64,000 nucleotides of DNA from Shouchella rhizosphaerae (GCF_900142675.1 NZ_FRBS01000006.1:248001-312000); one strand, 5' to 3'. Positions 24,258-33,475 are shown, numbered from the stretch's first letter. A program made the numbers and translations. Notes: generated by a model not told the origin, from the sequence alone.

Positions 24258-24947
24258 ATGATTGCGGTTGGGATGGCTGCTATGCCAAGCCGGTTTGAAA
24301 ACTTGAAGACAATTGTACCGCAGCTTCTAAAGCAGTGCGACCGGATGTATATCCATGTCAATGGTTTAAACGATTGCCCTGATTTTTTGAAAGAAGAAAG
24401 CAAAATTAGACTCTCGTTTTCCACAAAAAATTTAGGTGGACAAATGGCATTTAAAGGGTTTCCAGAAATAAAAGGCTACTATTTTTGTGTAGATGACGAC
24501 TTGATTTACCCTAATAATTACGTTGAGCGGATGGTTGCTTTAATGAAGAGCTATAACAACGAGATTATTGCCTGCGTCCACGGAGCCAGTTTTGATGTAA
24601 ACGCCCCTATCAAGAAAGTATTTAAAAATAAGACGAATTCCCACCGTTCGTACAAGGGATTAAACGAACATACACAGGTACTCATACCTGGGGTCGGTAC
24701 ATCATGCATGCATTCAGACTCTTTTGCCCTTACACCAAACGATTTCCCTTACCAAAACATGAGGGATGCCTTTATCGCTTGTAAAGCAGCAAAAGAGGGT
24801 GTTCCCATAATCGCGATTAAACGGCCAGAAAACTGGATTAATAAGATTGCTGGCCATACAGCGATTACCAAAAATGAGGAATACAACGACCGCATTGACC
24901 AATTGTTTGCCGAACATATTGATTACTTTAAAAAGCAGTTAGGCTAA
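24258..24947 (+). CDS. Glycosyltransferase, GT2-like
   Basis: Protein of 229 aa with a short GT-A core: AVGMAAMPSRFENLKTIVPQ at the start, FCVDDDLIYPNNYV as the metal/nucleotide site near residue 78, and GVGTSCMHSDS in the acceptor half. Compact length suggests a minimal catalytic domain without membrane segments. RBS GGAGGGAG 8 nt before ATG, 10 bases after the previous gene. Sugar specificity unknown. Confidence 0.75.
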   Translation: MIAVGMAAMPSRFENLKTIVPQLLKQCDRMYIHVNGLNDCPDFLKEESKIRLSFSTKNLGGQMAFKGFPEIKGYYFCVDDDLIYPNNYVERMVALMKSYNNEIIACVHGASFDVNAPIKKVFKNKTNSHRSYKGLNEHTQVLIPGVGTSCMHSDSFALTPNDFPYQNMRDAFIACKAAKEGVPIIAIKRPENWINKIAGHTAITKNEEYNDRIDQLFAEHIDYFKKQLG

Positions 24948-24978
24948 TCGCGATCCCGATGTTGAGAGGTTGATTTTT

Positions 24979-25893
24979 ATGAAAATCTTATTGGTTCCTG
25001 GTAACCCAGGATGGGCGTTTGATTATCGTGCCAAAGATCTCCTTTCTTTAAAGTTTGATGGAATCGAAGTAGAGCTTAAGTATGTCAAAAAGGTAATGGC
25101 AGACGATAAAAACCGCTATGATCTGATTTACCCAATGTCAATAAACATTGCTAAAAAACTACACAAGCGAACAGCGATCCCATACAACAAAATGGCAACA
25201 GGAATCACATCGATTCGCATCATCGATAACCATACAAATAACCACTCAGATGAAACCAATTTTGTCCGTTTTTTAAAAGGGTTTCGCGGCATTAATACGT
25301 CATCCGAAGAAATTAAAGACAGGTTAACTCCGTATATCCCTATTGCGAAAACGAGGGTAGGCATTGATGAAACACTATTTAAACCCTTACAAAAGCGGAA
25401 CGAAAACGAACGGTTTAAGGTGGGATGGGTTGGTAGAATTGATCAAGAAGATTACCGCCAGCTAAAAGGGTATGATTTAGTACTGGCGGCATTAAAGGAC
25501 ATCGATGTGGAGCTTGACATACGCACATATAAAGATCGAGTGCCACGGGAAGAGATGGCGGCGTTTTATCAACAATTGGATTGCTTTATTTGTTCTAGTA
25601 CGTCTGAACATATTCCGCTGCCACTGTTAGAAGCTGCTGCTTGCGGTGTTCCGCTCATTTCCACCCGTGTAGGGATTGCCCCAGAACTAATCACACATAA
25701 CAAAAATGGGTTTATTGTTCCAAGAAAGCCAGACGCATTTCAAAGCGCCGTGAAGGCATTAATGGATAGCCCCGAAAAAAGAAAGAAGTTTTCAAAGAGA
25801 ATTCGAGGTGAGGTTGTCAAACATTGGACACTAAAGGCCTGCAAAGCCGAGTGGGAAACATTCTTTTTATCATTGCAAAAATGCTCCAAATAG
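24979..25893 (+). CDS. Glycosyltransferase, GT4 family
   Basis: GT-B glycosyltransferase of 304 aa, last of the plus-strand set. FKVGWVGRIDQEDYRQLKGY marks the donor half, and SSTSEHIPLPLLEAAACGVPLIST is the EX7E motif region; IAPELITHNKNGFIVPRKP follows as usual in GT4. ATG preceded by GAGAGG. Paralogous in layout to the first GT4-like gene of the set. A terminator follows. Confidence 0.85.
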   Translation: MKILLVPGNPGWAFDYRAKDLLSLKFDGIEVELKYVKKVMADDKNRYDLIYPMSINIAKKLHKRTAIPYNKMATGITSIRIIDNHTNNHSDETNFVRFLKGFRGINTSSEEIKDRLTPYIPIAKTRVGIDETLFKPLQKRNENERFKVGWVGRIDQEDYRQLKGYDLVLAALKDIDVELDIRTYKDRVPREEMAAFYQQLDCFICSSTSEHIPLPLLEAAACGVPLISTRVGIAPELITHNKNGFIVPRKPDAFQSAVKALMDSPEKRKKFSKRIRGEVVKHWTLKACKAEWETFFLSLQKCSK

Positions 25894-25918
25894 AGGTACA
25901 ATTTTTCTCTGCATGCCC

Positions 25919-25946
25919 GGTGAAGTGATGGGACTTCACCCTTTTT
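25919..25946 (+). terminator. Terminator after the glycosyltransferase operon
   Basis: 8-bp perfect stem GGTGAAGT/ACTTCACC, 6-base loop, then CTTTTTA. Confidence 0.8.
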
Positions 25947-26011
25947 ACTGTTTCCGTCGGTCGATGCTTTAAAATATGTTGAGGCAAAGCTCAACTTTCG
26001 GTCTTTATTAA

Positions 26012-26698
26012 CTAGCCTGTGACCAAAGGTTTGTAGTCATCCGTATAAACAAGGTTGATGCAGCCCTTCAGCAAGTGTTCGTCACTTATTTTCCAAGTAT
26101 GATGGTTCGGGTTTCCAGACCTAATTACAGCGTGGTTATAGCGATCAGTGGAAAAAATCCGAAATCCTTTTGCTGCGCAATCTTTTTGGAATTTTTTATC
26201 GGAACCAACTTTCATTTTAGGAAAGCAAACGTCTTTTAATAGTTCTTTTCTGAATACTAATGTCGAGTCAACCACTTGTTTAGCAAACCGATCTTCATAC
26301 AAAGAAGGAAAAAAACCTAAGCATTTGCTTTTTTGGAAATAGAAATAAACGCTGCTTTTTCCCACAATATCCGCCTCGCCTTGTTTTTCAAAGGCAGACC
26401 ATGCTGACTCCAAATAGAGTGGAGCATAGTAATCGTCATCGTCAAATTTCGCAATATGGCTATAGGCTGTTTTTTCGGCGGCGATATTTTTGCATTCACC
26501 GACAGACAGGTGCTCTGGTACTTGGAAAACGGAAACGCGAGGCAGTTTTTTTGCTTGCTCTTTCCAAAAGCTAAGATCCATTTTGTCCTGATTCAAGATA
26601 ACAATAAGCTCTTTGTCTTTCATTGTTTGTCGCAAATAATTGTCAAATACTGTATTCATGCTGTCGTGTCTGTTTGTGCATGTAATGACTGAGATCAT
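26012..26698 (-). CDS. Glycosyltransferase family 2
   Basis: GT-A glycosyltransferase of 228 aa. It starts ISVITCTNRHDSMNTVFDNY, has the nucleotide-binding pattern AKFDDDDYYAPLYLESA near residue 80 and a downstream acceptor half with LGFFPSLYEDRFAKQVVDS. Its ATG overlaps the stop of the UDP-sugar dehydrogenase gene (ATGA), so the two are co-translated and the enzyme may well use the uronic acid made by that dehydrogenase. Confidence 0.82.
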   Translation of the reverse strand: MISVITCTNRHDSMNTVFDNYLRQTMKDKELIVILNQDKMDLSFWKEQAKKLPRVSVFQVPEHLSVGECKNIAAEKTAYSHIAKFDDDDYYAPLYLESAWSAFEKQGEADIVGKSSVYFYFQKSKCLGFFPSLYEDRFAKQVVDSTLVFRKELLKDVCFPKMKVGSDKKFQKDCAAKGFRIFSTDRYNHAVIRSGNPNHHTWKISDEHLLKGCINLVYTDDYKPLVTG

Positions 26699-28041
26699 CA
26701 GCTTTTTCCATCTGCTAGGTAGTGCGTTACCCCGCCCCCTAACACGACTGTCTTCGCTTTGCTTTTATACCCTTTTGTCACATTCTTTGTATCGTACACC
26801 ACTTTTGCATGTTCCAGAATCGATGTTATTGGCAAGTTGGAATGGTCGGTTAAAATGGCAACGAGATCGGCTTTTTCTAGCAACTCCTTAGTGAGTGGTT
26901 GCGAAGAATAGAGCGTTTGGCCGACTTCCACTGATGGAACATGGGGGTCATGATAACTGACGTTGGCGCCAGTCTGGATGAGCGCCTTCATAATATCAAG
27001 TGCAGGAGAGCTTCTGACGTCATTGGAATCTTTTTTATAAGAGAGCCCGTATAACACAATTGCCGCATCGGAAATGGGTTTGTCGGTTTCGGCTAGCTTT
27101 TTAATCTGTTCGATGACATAAGAGGTTATCGTCTGGTTCATTTGCTCCGATAACGATAAAAATTGGGTGTGGAAACCACGCTGTGCGCCAACCCAGTATA
27201 AATATAAAGGGTCGATCGGGATGCAGTGCCCGCCAATCCCGGGGCCAGGATAAAACGCCTGGTACCCATATGGTTTGGTATTTGCAGTTGCAATTGCCTC
27301 CCATAAATCAATGCCAAGTTTGTCGCAAAACATTGCCATTTCATTGATGAACGAAATATTAATAAAGCGGTAGCTGTTTTCTAAAAGCTTGGCAAGTTCG
27401 GCAACTTCCAGTGAGGAGGCAGGAACAATGGTATTAAACACACGCTCATAAAAGGCTGTGATACGCATGAGGCATTGCTCGGAAAGCCCACTTATAATTT
27501 TCGGAACTTCCTCAATTGAAAGCGATTTGTTTCCTGGATCAATTCGCTCAGGCGAATAAGCCAAGTGCAGCGTTTTTCCAGGGATGAGATTGCTTTTTTC
27601 TAAAATAGGTTGAATCACTTCACGTGTCGTACCAGGGTAAGTCGAACTTTCAACAATAACAAGCTGTTTTTCTTGCAGTCTAGGATAAAGGTCTTCACTC
27701 ACGTGCTTTAAATAGCGCAAATCAGGTTTGTTATCGCTTGCTAGCGGCGTAGGGACACATATGACGATAATATCCAAGTCTTCGATTCCGCTGTAATCAG
27801 CAGCAAACGTTAACTTGTTTGTAGCCAACACTTGAGCAAGTTCCCTATTTTCAATATCAGGAATATAGCTTGACGCTTGTTGTAGCGAGGCAACTTTGGT
27901 TGCATCAATGTCGATTCCTGTTACATGGTAGCCTTTTTTTGTAAACAACAGTGCAAGCGGAAGACCAACATATCCTAAACCAATAACGCCAACTTTCGTA
28001 TGGACGGGGTCATAATGTTGCGGTTTTTCTTGAGAACACAA
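26698..28041 (-). CDS. UDP-N-acetylhexosamine/UDP-sugar 6-dehydrogenase (WbpA/TviB/WecC-like)
   Basis: NAD-dependent nucleotide sugar dehydrogenase of 447 aa that oxidises C6 of a UDP-sugar to a uronate. N-terminal Rossmann motif GVIGLGYVGLPLA (about 18-30), the ESSTYPGTTREV segment, and the catalytic Cys in GPGIGGHCIPIDP (near 270) are clear; the C-terminal domain has YGLSYKKDSNDVRSSPAL. The frame offers only a TTG start with AGGAG 11 nt upstream. Sequence style is closer to the UDP-GlcNAc/ManNAc dehydrogenases than to UDP-glucose dehydrogenase. With the 4-epimerase it can make UDP-GalNAcA. Confidence 0.85.
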   Translation of the reverse strand: MCSQEKPQHYDPVHTKVGVIGLGYVGLPLALLFTKKGYHVTGIDIDATKVASLQQASSYIPDIENRELAQVLATNKLTFAADYSGIEDLDIIVICVPTPLASDNKPDLRYLKHVSEDLYPRLQEKQLVIVESSTYPGTTREVIQPILEKSNLIPGKTLHLAYSPERIDPGNKSLSIEEVPKIISGLSEQCLMRITAFYERVFNTIVPASSLEVAELAKLLENSYRFINISFINEMAMFCDKLGIDLWEAIATANTKPYGYQAFYPGPGIGGHCIPIDPLYLYWVGAQRGFHTQFLSLSEQMNQTITSYVIEQIKKLAETDKPISDAAIVLYGLSYKKDSNDVRSSPALDIMKALIQTGANVSYHDPHVPSVEVGQTLYSSQPLTKELLEKADLVAILTDHSNLPITSILEHAKVVYDTKNVTKGYKSKAKTVVLGGGVTHYLADGKS

Positions 28042-28288
28042 TTGGTTTCTAACTCCTCTCTCATCATTCTTTTTGTTGCTTCTTCATTCTATTTCGTTTC
28101 AAATAAACGGAAACGGCATTTGGCTCCGTCAGAGAACGAATTAGGCAAGTCGATGTGTGGCCATACGGCAATCAATTAATTATGTGGGACACGGGAAAAG
28201 TAGTGTGAGAGACGAGATGTGAGCCTGGGCAGTTAAAAGGGGCGGAACGGTTTTTCTTGTTGTATAATAACGTCGAGGTGGAGTCACA

Positions 28289-28765
28289 ATGGAGAGAACC
28301 AATCATATAGAATTAAAGCATTTTTCATACGAGCACATGGATACATTGAAGACGTTTGAACTGCCTGAAGAGCAAGTTCAATTTACATCATTGCCAACCT
28401 ATTATAAGGAAGTGGCAGAAGGTCAGTATCGAATTGTTATCCTGTACAGGACAGAACCAGTAGGTTTCTTTTTAATGCATTCGACGGATAGAGTAAAAGA
28501 GTATTCCGACAATCCACAGGCTATGTTGCTCACTGCATTATCCATTAACCAAGCGAAACATTGAAAAGGTTATGCAAAGCAGGCGATGTTGTTGCTAAAG
28601 GAGTTTGTCACCACGGAATTCCCTCACTGCAAGGAATTTGTATTAGAAGTAAACCATAAAAACATAGCTGCCCAACAACTTTATGGAAAAACGGGATTTC
28701 AAGATACAGGAAAAAGGAAAAGCGGCCCAATTGGCGAACTGCTTATTATGAGTTTAAAAGTGTAA
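28289..28765 (+). pseudogene. GNAT acetyltransferase with an in-frame stop
   Basis: The frame opens with MERTNHIELKHFSYEHMDTL after a GAGGTGGAG RBS and reads as a GNAT enzyme, but a TGA at 28562-28564 interrupts it exactly in the acetyl-CoA loop (INQAKH-stop-KGYAKQAM). The same frame then continues without break to 28765, with FVLEVNHKNIAAQQLYGKTGF as a good GNAT C-terminus. Compared with the usual QGKGYAKQ loop, two codons seem replaced by the stop. Either a recent pseudogene or a sequencing artefact; read-through is possible but not suggested by any signal. Confidence 0.8.
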
Positions 28766-28817
28766 TACTCGAAAAGGCACTTTTGCCGAGCAACCTATTA
28801 AAAATAAATTAGGATAC

Positions 28818-28863
28818 AAAGGATTATTCATTTTAGTCACAAGACTGCTGTGAATAATCCTTT
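28818..28863 (+). terminator. Hairpin after the broken GNAT gene
   Basis: 13-bp perfect stem AAAGGATTATTCA/TGAATAATCCTTT with a 20-base loop, followed by ATTTGTTT. It separates convergent genes and may serve both. Confidence 0.65.
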
Positions 28864-28908
28864 ATTTGTTTATATTGAAATGAACCTAGATAAACACATA
28901 CCTGTCTA

Positions 28909-30192
28909 TCAATCACTATCTGCGTAAGGCAAAAATGCATTCCATTTATGGTGATTGAGTCGGGTGATGCTTGTAGGATGTTCGCGAATGTTGTAAACAG
29001 TGAAATCGTCATAGCAAAAAACGGAATTAGGTTGCTTGATTAATTTCATTAACACACTCACGTCTTCATATAAGCGGCCGTTTTCAAAAGGTGTGACAGG
29101 AAACCCGTTTATTTGTTTTAACATCGTTGTGCGATAAATGCGGGGGCCTAGTGGAAATGGATAGGACATGAGTTCACTTGCTGAACGGACAGGTTTTCCT
29201 TTCGCTATTGTTTTATAAAGGAGCGTGCCTGTTGGCTGTTGTTTCCACCTTCTAAAATTGCCATATAAAACGGCAGCATGCTTAGGGAGATGTTGCAATT
29301 TTTTCTTGATTGTGAACAGGGCATCGGGGTCAAGCCAATCATCTGCATCTACCTCCATCACAAAGTCGGTTGTAATGTGAGGGAGCAATGCATTTAAAGC
29401 ACGGGCTTTGCCGCCGTTTTTTTGTTTGAACACCTTTACGCCCCGCTTTTTTTTCCACTTGCACATCTTTTCGTAGCTATTATCTTCTGACCCGTCGTCG
29501 ATCATGAGCAATTGGTCAGGCGGTGATTGTTGTAAAAAACAAGAGGCAATCGCCGTTTCAAGGTAGTCCGTCATATTAAAGGCGGACATGATGATGGCCA
29601 GGGTAGGCGAAGGGATCTCTGCTTTTGCTCGTCTGTATTTCATCATGTATGCATATTTCTCGCGTTCGCTTTTTGATGTGTTGGCTCTTGGCCGTTTGAT
29701 CCAGGGATCCTTTGTTTGAACAATTTGGCGTGTTTCTACGTTTTGCAGCCAAGCTGGAAATAATGCGTCTGGAAAAGGCAAGTGATCAAGATCAGCGAAC
29801 GTCTTTTCCTGGAAGAAAGCTGTCCGTACTAAGAAAGGCTGTTCCACATACTGGGTCCCAATTGCCTGCTTAAATGTCATTACTGCTTTACCAGAAGGAA
29901 GTGTCAAACGGTTAGGCTGTATGTTTGGACAAAGGGTGTCGCCGTTATGCAAGAAAAGGGCATACGTACTGTCGCATGTTTGGAGGAGAGTGTTTAAAGC
30001 GCCAGCAATTTCTCCATTGGGTACAGCGATGGTTTGTATTTCGTATTGAAATTGTTGCTTGTCAATAGCTGTTGGCGGGTGAATAAGGTAAACCGTCTTG
30101 ATTCGGGGTTTGAGAGAGCTGAGTGAAGACAGTGCTTGTTGCAATGAAACCCCGCTCTCATAGTTTAAAAAAAATACCAAGATGTCGCGCAT
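28909..30192 (-). CDS. Two-part glycosyltransferase, family 2
   Basis: Protein of 427 aa. The C-terminal half (about 195-427) is a normal GT2 domain: TLAIIMSAFNMTDYLETAIA, MIDDGSEDNS and VMEVDADDWLDPDAL (metal site). The N-terminal half (1-190), beginning RDILVFFLNYESGVSLQQAL and containing LFLHNGDTLCPN, looks like a worn-out second GT2-like fold without the acidic triad. Such tandem forms occur in glycan loci of Bacillaceae. RBS AAGGAGG, ATG start. It is separated from the other glycosyltransferases only by the broken GNAT gene and lies next to two small spore-type proteins. Confidence 0.8.
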   Translation of the reverse strand: MRDILVFFLNYESGVSLQQALSSLSSLKPRIKTVYLIHPPTAIDKQQFQYEIQTIAVPNGEIAGALNTLLQTCDSTYALFLHNGDTLCPNIQPNRLTLPSGKAVMTFKQAIGTQYVEQPFLVRTAFFQEKTFADLDHLPFPDALFPAWLQNVETRQIVQTKDPWIKRPRANTSKSEREKYAYMMKYRRAKAEIPSPTLAIIMSAFNMTDYLETAIASCFLQQSPPDQLLMIDDGSEDNSYEKMCKWKKKRGVKVFKQKNGGKARALNALLPHITTDFVMEVDADDWLDPDALFTIKKKLQHLPKHAAVLYGNFRRWKQQPTGTLLYKTIAKGKPVRSASELMSYPFPLGPRIYRTTMLKQINGFPVTPFENGRLYEDVSVLMKLIKQPNSVFCYDDFTVYNIREHPTSITRLNHHKWNAFLPYADSD

Positions 30193-30406
30193 CGTTCATT
30201 CCTCCTTATGTTGCCGACCATTTTTTCTAATGGGGCAAATGACAGACGGCTGTCTTATGAGCCATGGTATTCAAGTTAACCATTTGAAGGGAACTTGGAT
30301 TCCAGTGGAATTTTAGCAAAATAGGTTTAAAAAGTAGGAACGTATCTATACAAGATGACAAAATTCGCATTTATTGATTGTAGACAAGAAAGGAGTGTAA
30401 ATCATT

Positions 30407-30688
30407 ATGGCAAACGGAGAATTATCTCTCACTCTCGAGTTGTTAAACTTGTTATTGGAAATTCGGTTGGCGAAACAGACTAATGGAACAACTCCTCCAA
30501 ATGGGACAGGAGCCATTAGAGATTTGTTGCTTGGCTTAGTTGGTCAACCGGTAACGGTAACAACGCCATTTGGTGTAATAACAGGGACATTGCTTTCCGT
30601 CCTGACTGACTACATCGTGATAATTGAAGACACCGGGTCGCAAGTGCTTGTGCGTTTAGCAGAAATTGAATCAGCAAGCGGACAGTAA
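30407..30688 (+). CDS. Small Sm-fold-like protein (DUF2642-like)
   Basis: Protein of 93 aa. The N-terminal 45 residues are helical and rich in Leu and Asn/Thr; residues about 45-85 form a short beta barrel of the DUF2642 kind (GLVGQPVTVTTPFGVITGTL then DYIVIIEDTGSQVLVRLAEI). RBS AAAGGAGTG. The next gene encodes a protein with the same core, and the pair is closed by a strong terminator. DUF2642 proteins in Bacillus are small, often linked to spores (YuzF-type); a coat or exosporium role is a guess from that. Confidence 0.65.
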   Translation: MANGELSLTLELLNLLLEIRLAKQTNGTTPPNGTGAIRDLLLGLVGQPVTVTTPFGVITGTLLSVLTDYIVIIEDTGSQVLVRLAEIESASGQ

Positions 30689-30701
30689 AGGAGGGATATA
30701 C

Positions 30702-30902
30702 GTGTTTGAAAATTTGTTTACAAATGAGTTGGCGACCCGAATTGGCCAAACGGTTGAAATTGCAACAGATAACAACCTCATAGAAGGCATTCTCTTAAGT
30801 GCAACGGCAAATATTGTTGTTGTAATAACATCAACTGGATACGGGCCAAACATCCAGGTAAGTGTCGTCGTCGCCGCTATCAACTTTGTCCGTTTTCCGT
30901 AA
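30702..30902 (+). CDS. Small Sm-fold-like protein (DUF2642-like), second copy
   Basis: Protein of 66 aa that is almost only the barrel core of its neighbour: ELATRIGQTVEIATDNNLIEGILL then ANIVVVITSTG and INFVRFP at the end. Start is GTG with AAAGGAGGG 6 nt upstream; a longer reading from 30666 would overlap the preceding gene and lacks an RBS. Tandem, divergent copies suggest that the two products form a hetero-oligomer. Function unknown. Confidence 0.65.
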   Translation: MFENLFTNELATRIGQTVEIATDNNLIEGILLSATANIVVVITSTGYGPNIQVSVVVAAINFVRFP

Positions 30903-31040
30903 GTTTGGGCTTCCTAATAGGACAAAAAGCGGCCAGTAGCCTTTAAGGAAATGAGCAGAGAACGCGCTGTAATGGTTGAGTGGAATGCTTAAAAAAATGT
31001 GACTGGCTGTATAACAATTGTCTTGTAGATGTTCACTTTC

Positions 31041-31078
31041 GCGCTTCCTGTCTTGAAAAGGCAGGAAGCGCTTTTTTT
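31041..31078 (+). terminator. Terminator of the small-protein pair
   Basis: Perfect 10-bp stem GCGCTTCCTG/CAGGAAGCGC, 11-base loop, seven T. The 200 bases after it (31079-31280) hold no gene; only the RBS AGAAAAGGAGAAGGAG of the ATPase gene is evident. Confidence 0.9.
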
Positions 31079-31280
31079 GTCACTGTCTATGCAGCGAGAG
31101 AAAGCAGTTGAACTTATGGTGGGACGCATTACCGACGATCTCGCCCCTTTGAAAATATGATTGAAGCAACTTTGATGAATAAGCACGGATACTCCTAGGA
31201 CAAAAGTTGCGCTATACTTATGGGGAAGAAGGCTATGTTTTAGGAACTTCTTCAAGAGAAAAGGAGAAGGAGTAACGCAG

Positions 31281-32543
31281 ATGAAGTGCATTTATGAGCA
31301 AAGTGCAGACCAAAAAAACGACGTGAAAGGCTATCCAGGGTATGCGAGGTTGATTGGAGGCATTCAAGATGCATTGTTTGCTGCCTATGGCAAAACATTT
31401 GAGCCTTATCAAACGGATGACGCCCATTTTGAATTATGGACGATTTTTGAAGAAGACGTTAAAAATGAAAATCCAGAAGTGGAGCATGTAGCCAAAATTT
31501 TTGATAAGCTGGAGACACAAACGTTCGAGTATGATGAGGAAGCGCGTGAACCTGTTTATCGGGTGCATCGGGCACTCCAGAATAATGTGTATGCCTATAA
31601 AAAGGCAGGCATTGCTTTTGCTCGCATTCCGGTTTTTGATGATTCAAGCATTATGTACATGCAGTGTGTGTTGGCGACAAGTCCTCTAGAAATGGAAAAC
31701 TTCCTGCAAACGTTACGGAACCGGCTGTGGCATAAAAGTCGGAACGAAGTGCTTGTGTTTAAAGAAGGGATGGACGGGTTTGTTCAAGAACAGCAACCTG
31801 TAACGCGGGCTATTTCTCGGGAAGAGGTTGTGCTTCGGGCTGATGTAAAGGAAGAAATATACCAGATGTTGGACCATTTCTTCGCAGAAGACCGGTCTTT
31901 TTTTACCAAGTTTAACATTCCTTATAAACGGGGGATCTTGCTCTATGGCCCTCCTGGCAATGGCAAGACAACGCTCGTTAAATCAATTGCTGGCACCGTT
32001 GACGCCCCTGTGGCCTATTGGCAAATTACCGAATTTACTTCAAGTGAATCGATTAGCCAAGTGTTTGAGTCAGCGACACGTCTTGCGCCGATGATTTTAG
32101 TCATAGAAGACATCGACTCTATGCCTGAAGAAGCTCGTTCCTATTTCTTAAATACGCTTGATGGCGCTACTTCGAAAGAGGGGATTTTCTTAATTGGCAC
32201 AACCAACTATCCAGAAGAAATTGATCCAGGTTTGATTAACCGAGCTGGCCGATTTGACCGAGGCTATGAAATTCCTCTTCCTAATAAAGAGCTACGCCAT
32301 CGTTACGTAAAGGTTCTTAATTTCCAAACGGTTGTCCAAGGAGCCGATTTAGACAAAATTGTTAGTGAAACCGAAGGGTTTTCTTTTGCACAAATCAAAG
32401 AATTGTTTATAGCGGCGGCAATGGAACAGCATGCTGCTGGCAAAGTAGATATCAACAAACTGATCAAATCGATGAAAAAAGAACAAAAGAAAAGCAAGAC
32501 TGGCAAGTGGTGGGAAGGCGGCGACGAGCTAGGTTTTCATTAG
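31281..32543 (+). CDS. AAA+ ATPase with N-terminal domain of unknown function
   Basis: Cytoplasmic ATPase of 420 aa. Residues 1-190 form a domain not recognised, with acidic and aromatic residues. The AAA module follows: GILLYGPPGNGKTTLVKS (Walker A at about 223-230), MILVIEDIDSM (Walker B), LIGTTNYPEEIDPGLINRAGRFDR (sensor 1 and arginine finger) and a C-terminal helical lid; a basic tail ends the chain. It resembles the single-ring BCS1/proteasome-like AAA proteins found alone in Bacillaceae. Strong RBS, own terminator, so monocistronic. A chaperone-like or segregase role is likely; the substrate is unknown. Confidence 0.82.
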   Translation: MKCIYEQSADQKNDVKGYPGYARLIGGIQDALFAAYGKTFEPYQTDDAHFELWTIFEEDVKNENPEVEHVAKIFDKLETQTFEYDEEAREPVYRVHRALQNNVYAYKKAGIAFARIPVFDDSSIMYMQCVLATSPLEMENFLQTLRNRLWHKSRNEVLVFKEGMDGFVQEQQPVTRAISREEVVLRADVKEEIYQMLDHFFAEDRSFFTKFNIPYKRGILLYGPPGNGKTTLVKSIAGTVDAPVAYWQITEFTSSESISQVFESATRLAPMILVIEDIDSMPEEARSYFLNTLDGATSKEGIFLIGTTNYPEEIDPGLINRAGRFDRGYEIPLPNKELRHRYVKVLNFQTVVQGADLDKIVSETEGFSFAQIKELFIAAAMEQHAAGKVDINKLIKSMKKEQKKSKTGKWWEGGDELGFH

Positions 32544-32604
32544 GGAAAAGGTTTGTGGTGGTGTAAGGCAGGATTGTGTTGAACGGAAATTTAAATAGAA
32601 GAAC

Positions 32605-32636
32605 AGCCAGCTATCTGTCTAGTTAGCTGGCTTTTA
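32605..32636 (+). terminator. Terminator between convergent ATPase and SGNH genes
   Basis: 9-bp stem AGCCAGCTA/TAGCTGGCT, 10-base loop, then a short T run. Confidence 0.8.
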
Positions 32637-32658
32637 TGATGTAAATCAAGCGGGCTCT

Positions 32659-33267
32659 CTACAGAGGATGGAACCCCGTCTGATAAACTGCCTCAGCCAT
32701 CTTCTCATAGCCTCGGTTATTTGGGTGGATCCCATCTTTTGCTAGATAATGAACTCCGTTTGAAAGAAAGCTAATGTCAACGATCCGCACATTTGGATAG
32801 CGTTCCAACGTATATAAGCTCTGATTAAAACGAAACAGATGCGACTGAAGAACTGGAATATTTGGCAACGGGTTATAAAGGTTAAACACACGGACGATGT
32901 ATGGTGTTCGAGCATGTTGTTTTACGTAAGTGATGTGACGGATAAGGTGATGTAAACAGGCATAAACGCCAGCCGTTGTTTTAGGGAGATGATCGACAGA
33001 GCCTGTTCTACTCGTTTGCCGTAAGGCTGTTAAAAAATTGTTTCCTCCAGCTGTAATCGTTATGATATTGGCGCGCTCGATTTGTTTAGAATGCCTAAAA
33101 GTCAAACTGGAGATCTGTTCACAGGTTAGCCCGTTTCTAGCCAGTTTAATGAGTTGGATCGGCTGTCCTAATCGGCGGCTAGCCATGTCCCGATAAGGTA
33201 CGACAAATCCGTTGGTTGAGCCAACCCCTGTTACAAGCGAATCCCCAATTGCAACATATACATACAT
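32659..33267 (-). CDS. SGNH/GDSL-type esterase
   Basis: Hydrolase of 202 aa of the SGNH superfamily. The four blocks are visible: block I YVAIGDSLVTGVGS (Ser nucleophile at about 9), block II glycine region LARNGLTCEQISSL, block III TITAGGNNFL with Asn, and block V KDGIHPNNRGYEKMA with Asp/His. The ATG with AAGGAGGGAGG upstream is preferred over an in-frame ATG 60 bases earlier. There is no signal peptide, unlike many family members, so it should act in the cytoplasm; likely substrates are acyl esters or acetylated sugars. Confidence 0.85.
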   Translation of the reverse strand: MYVYVAIGDSLVTGVGSTNGFVVPYRDMASRRLGQPIQLIKLARNGLTCEQISSLTFRHSKQIERANIITITAGGNNFLTALRQTSRTGSVDHLPKTTAGVYACLHHLIRHITYVKQHARTPYIVRVFNLYNPLPNIPVLQSHLFRFNQSLYTLERYPNVRIVDISFLSNGVHYLAKDGIHPNNRGYEKMAEAVYQTGFHPL

Positions 33268-33456
33268 GGCCTCCCTCCTTTTCTTTAGTGTATGGACAGT
33301 CGGAAAAGGTGGAACGGCGGCCATCATACCCTAATTTATGTCGTGATATCAGGTGAAAAAAGGTTTGTTCCAAACATGGAGTTTTGGGCTGCCGTTTATG
33401 AAAATACAAGTAGGGCGAATGGGGAATCACCGAAACGAGCAAACTAGCAAACATTT

Positions 33457-33470
33457 TGAAAGCGCTTTGA
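33457..33470. promoter_or_regulatory. cre-like site (CcpA) upstream of the galactonate/KDG operon
   Basis: TGAAAGCGCTTTGA differs from the cre consensus TGWAANCGNTNWCA at one position (G for C). It lies just before the promoter of the IclR gene, so catabolite repression of this sugar-acid operon is plausible. Confidence 0.6.
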
Positions 33471-33475
33471 AAATT

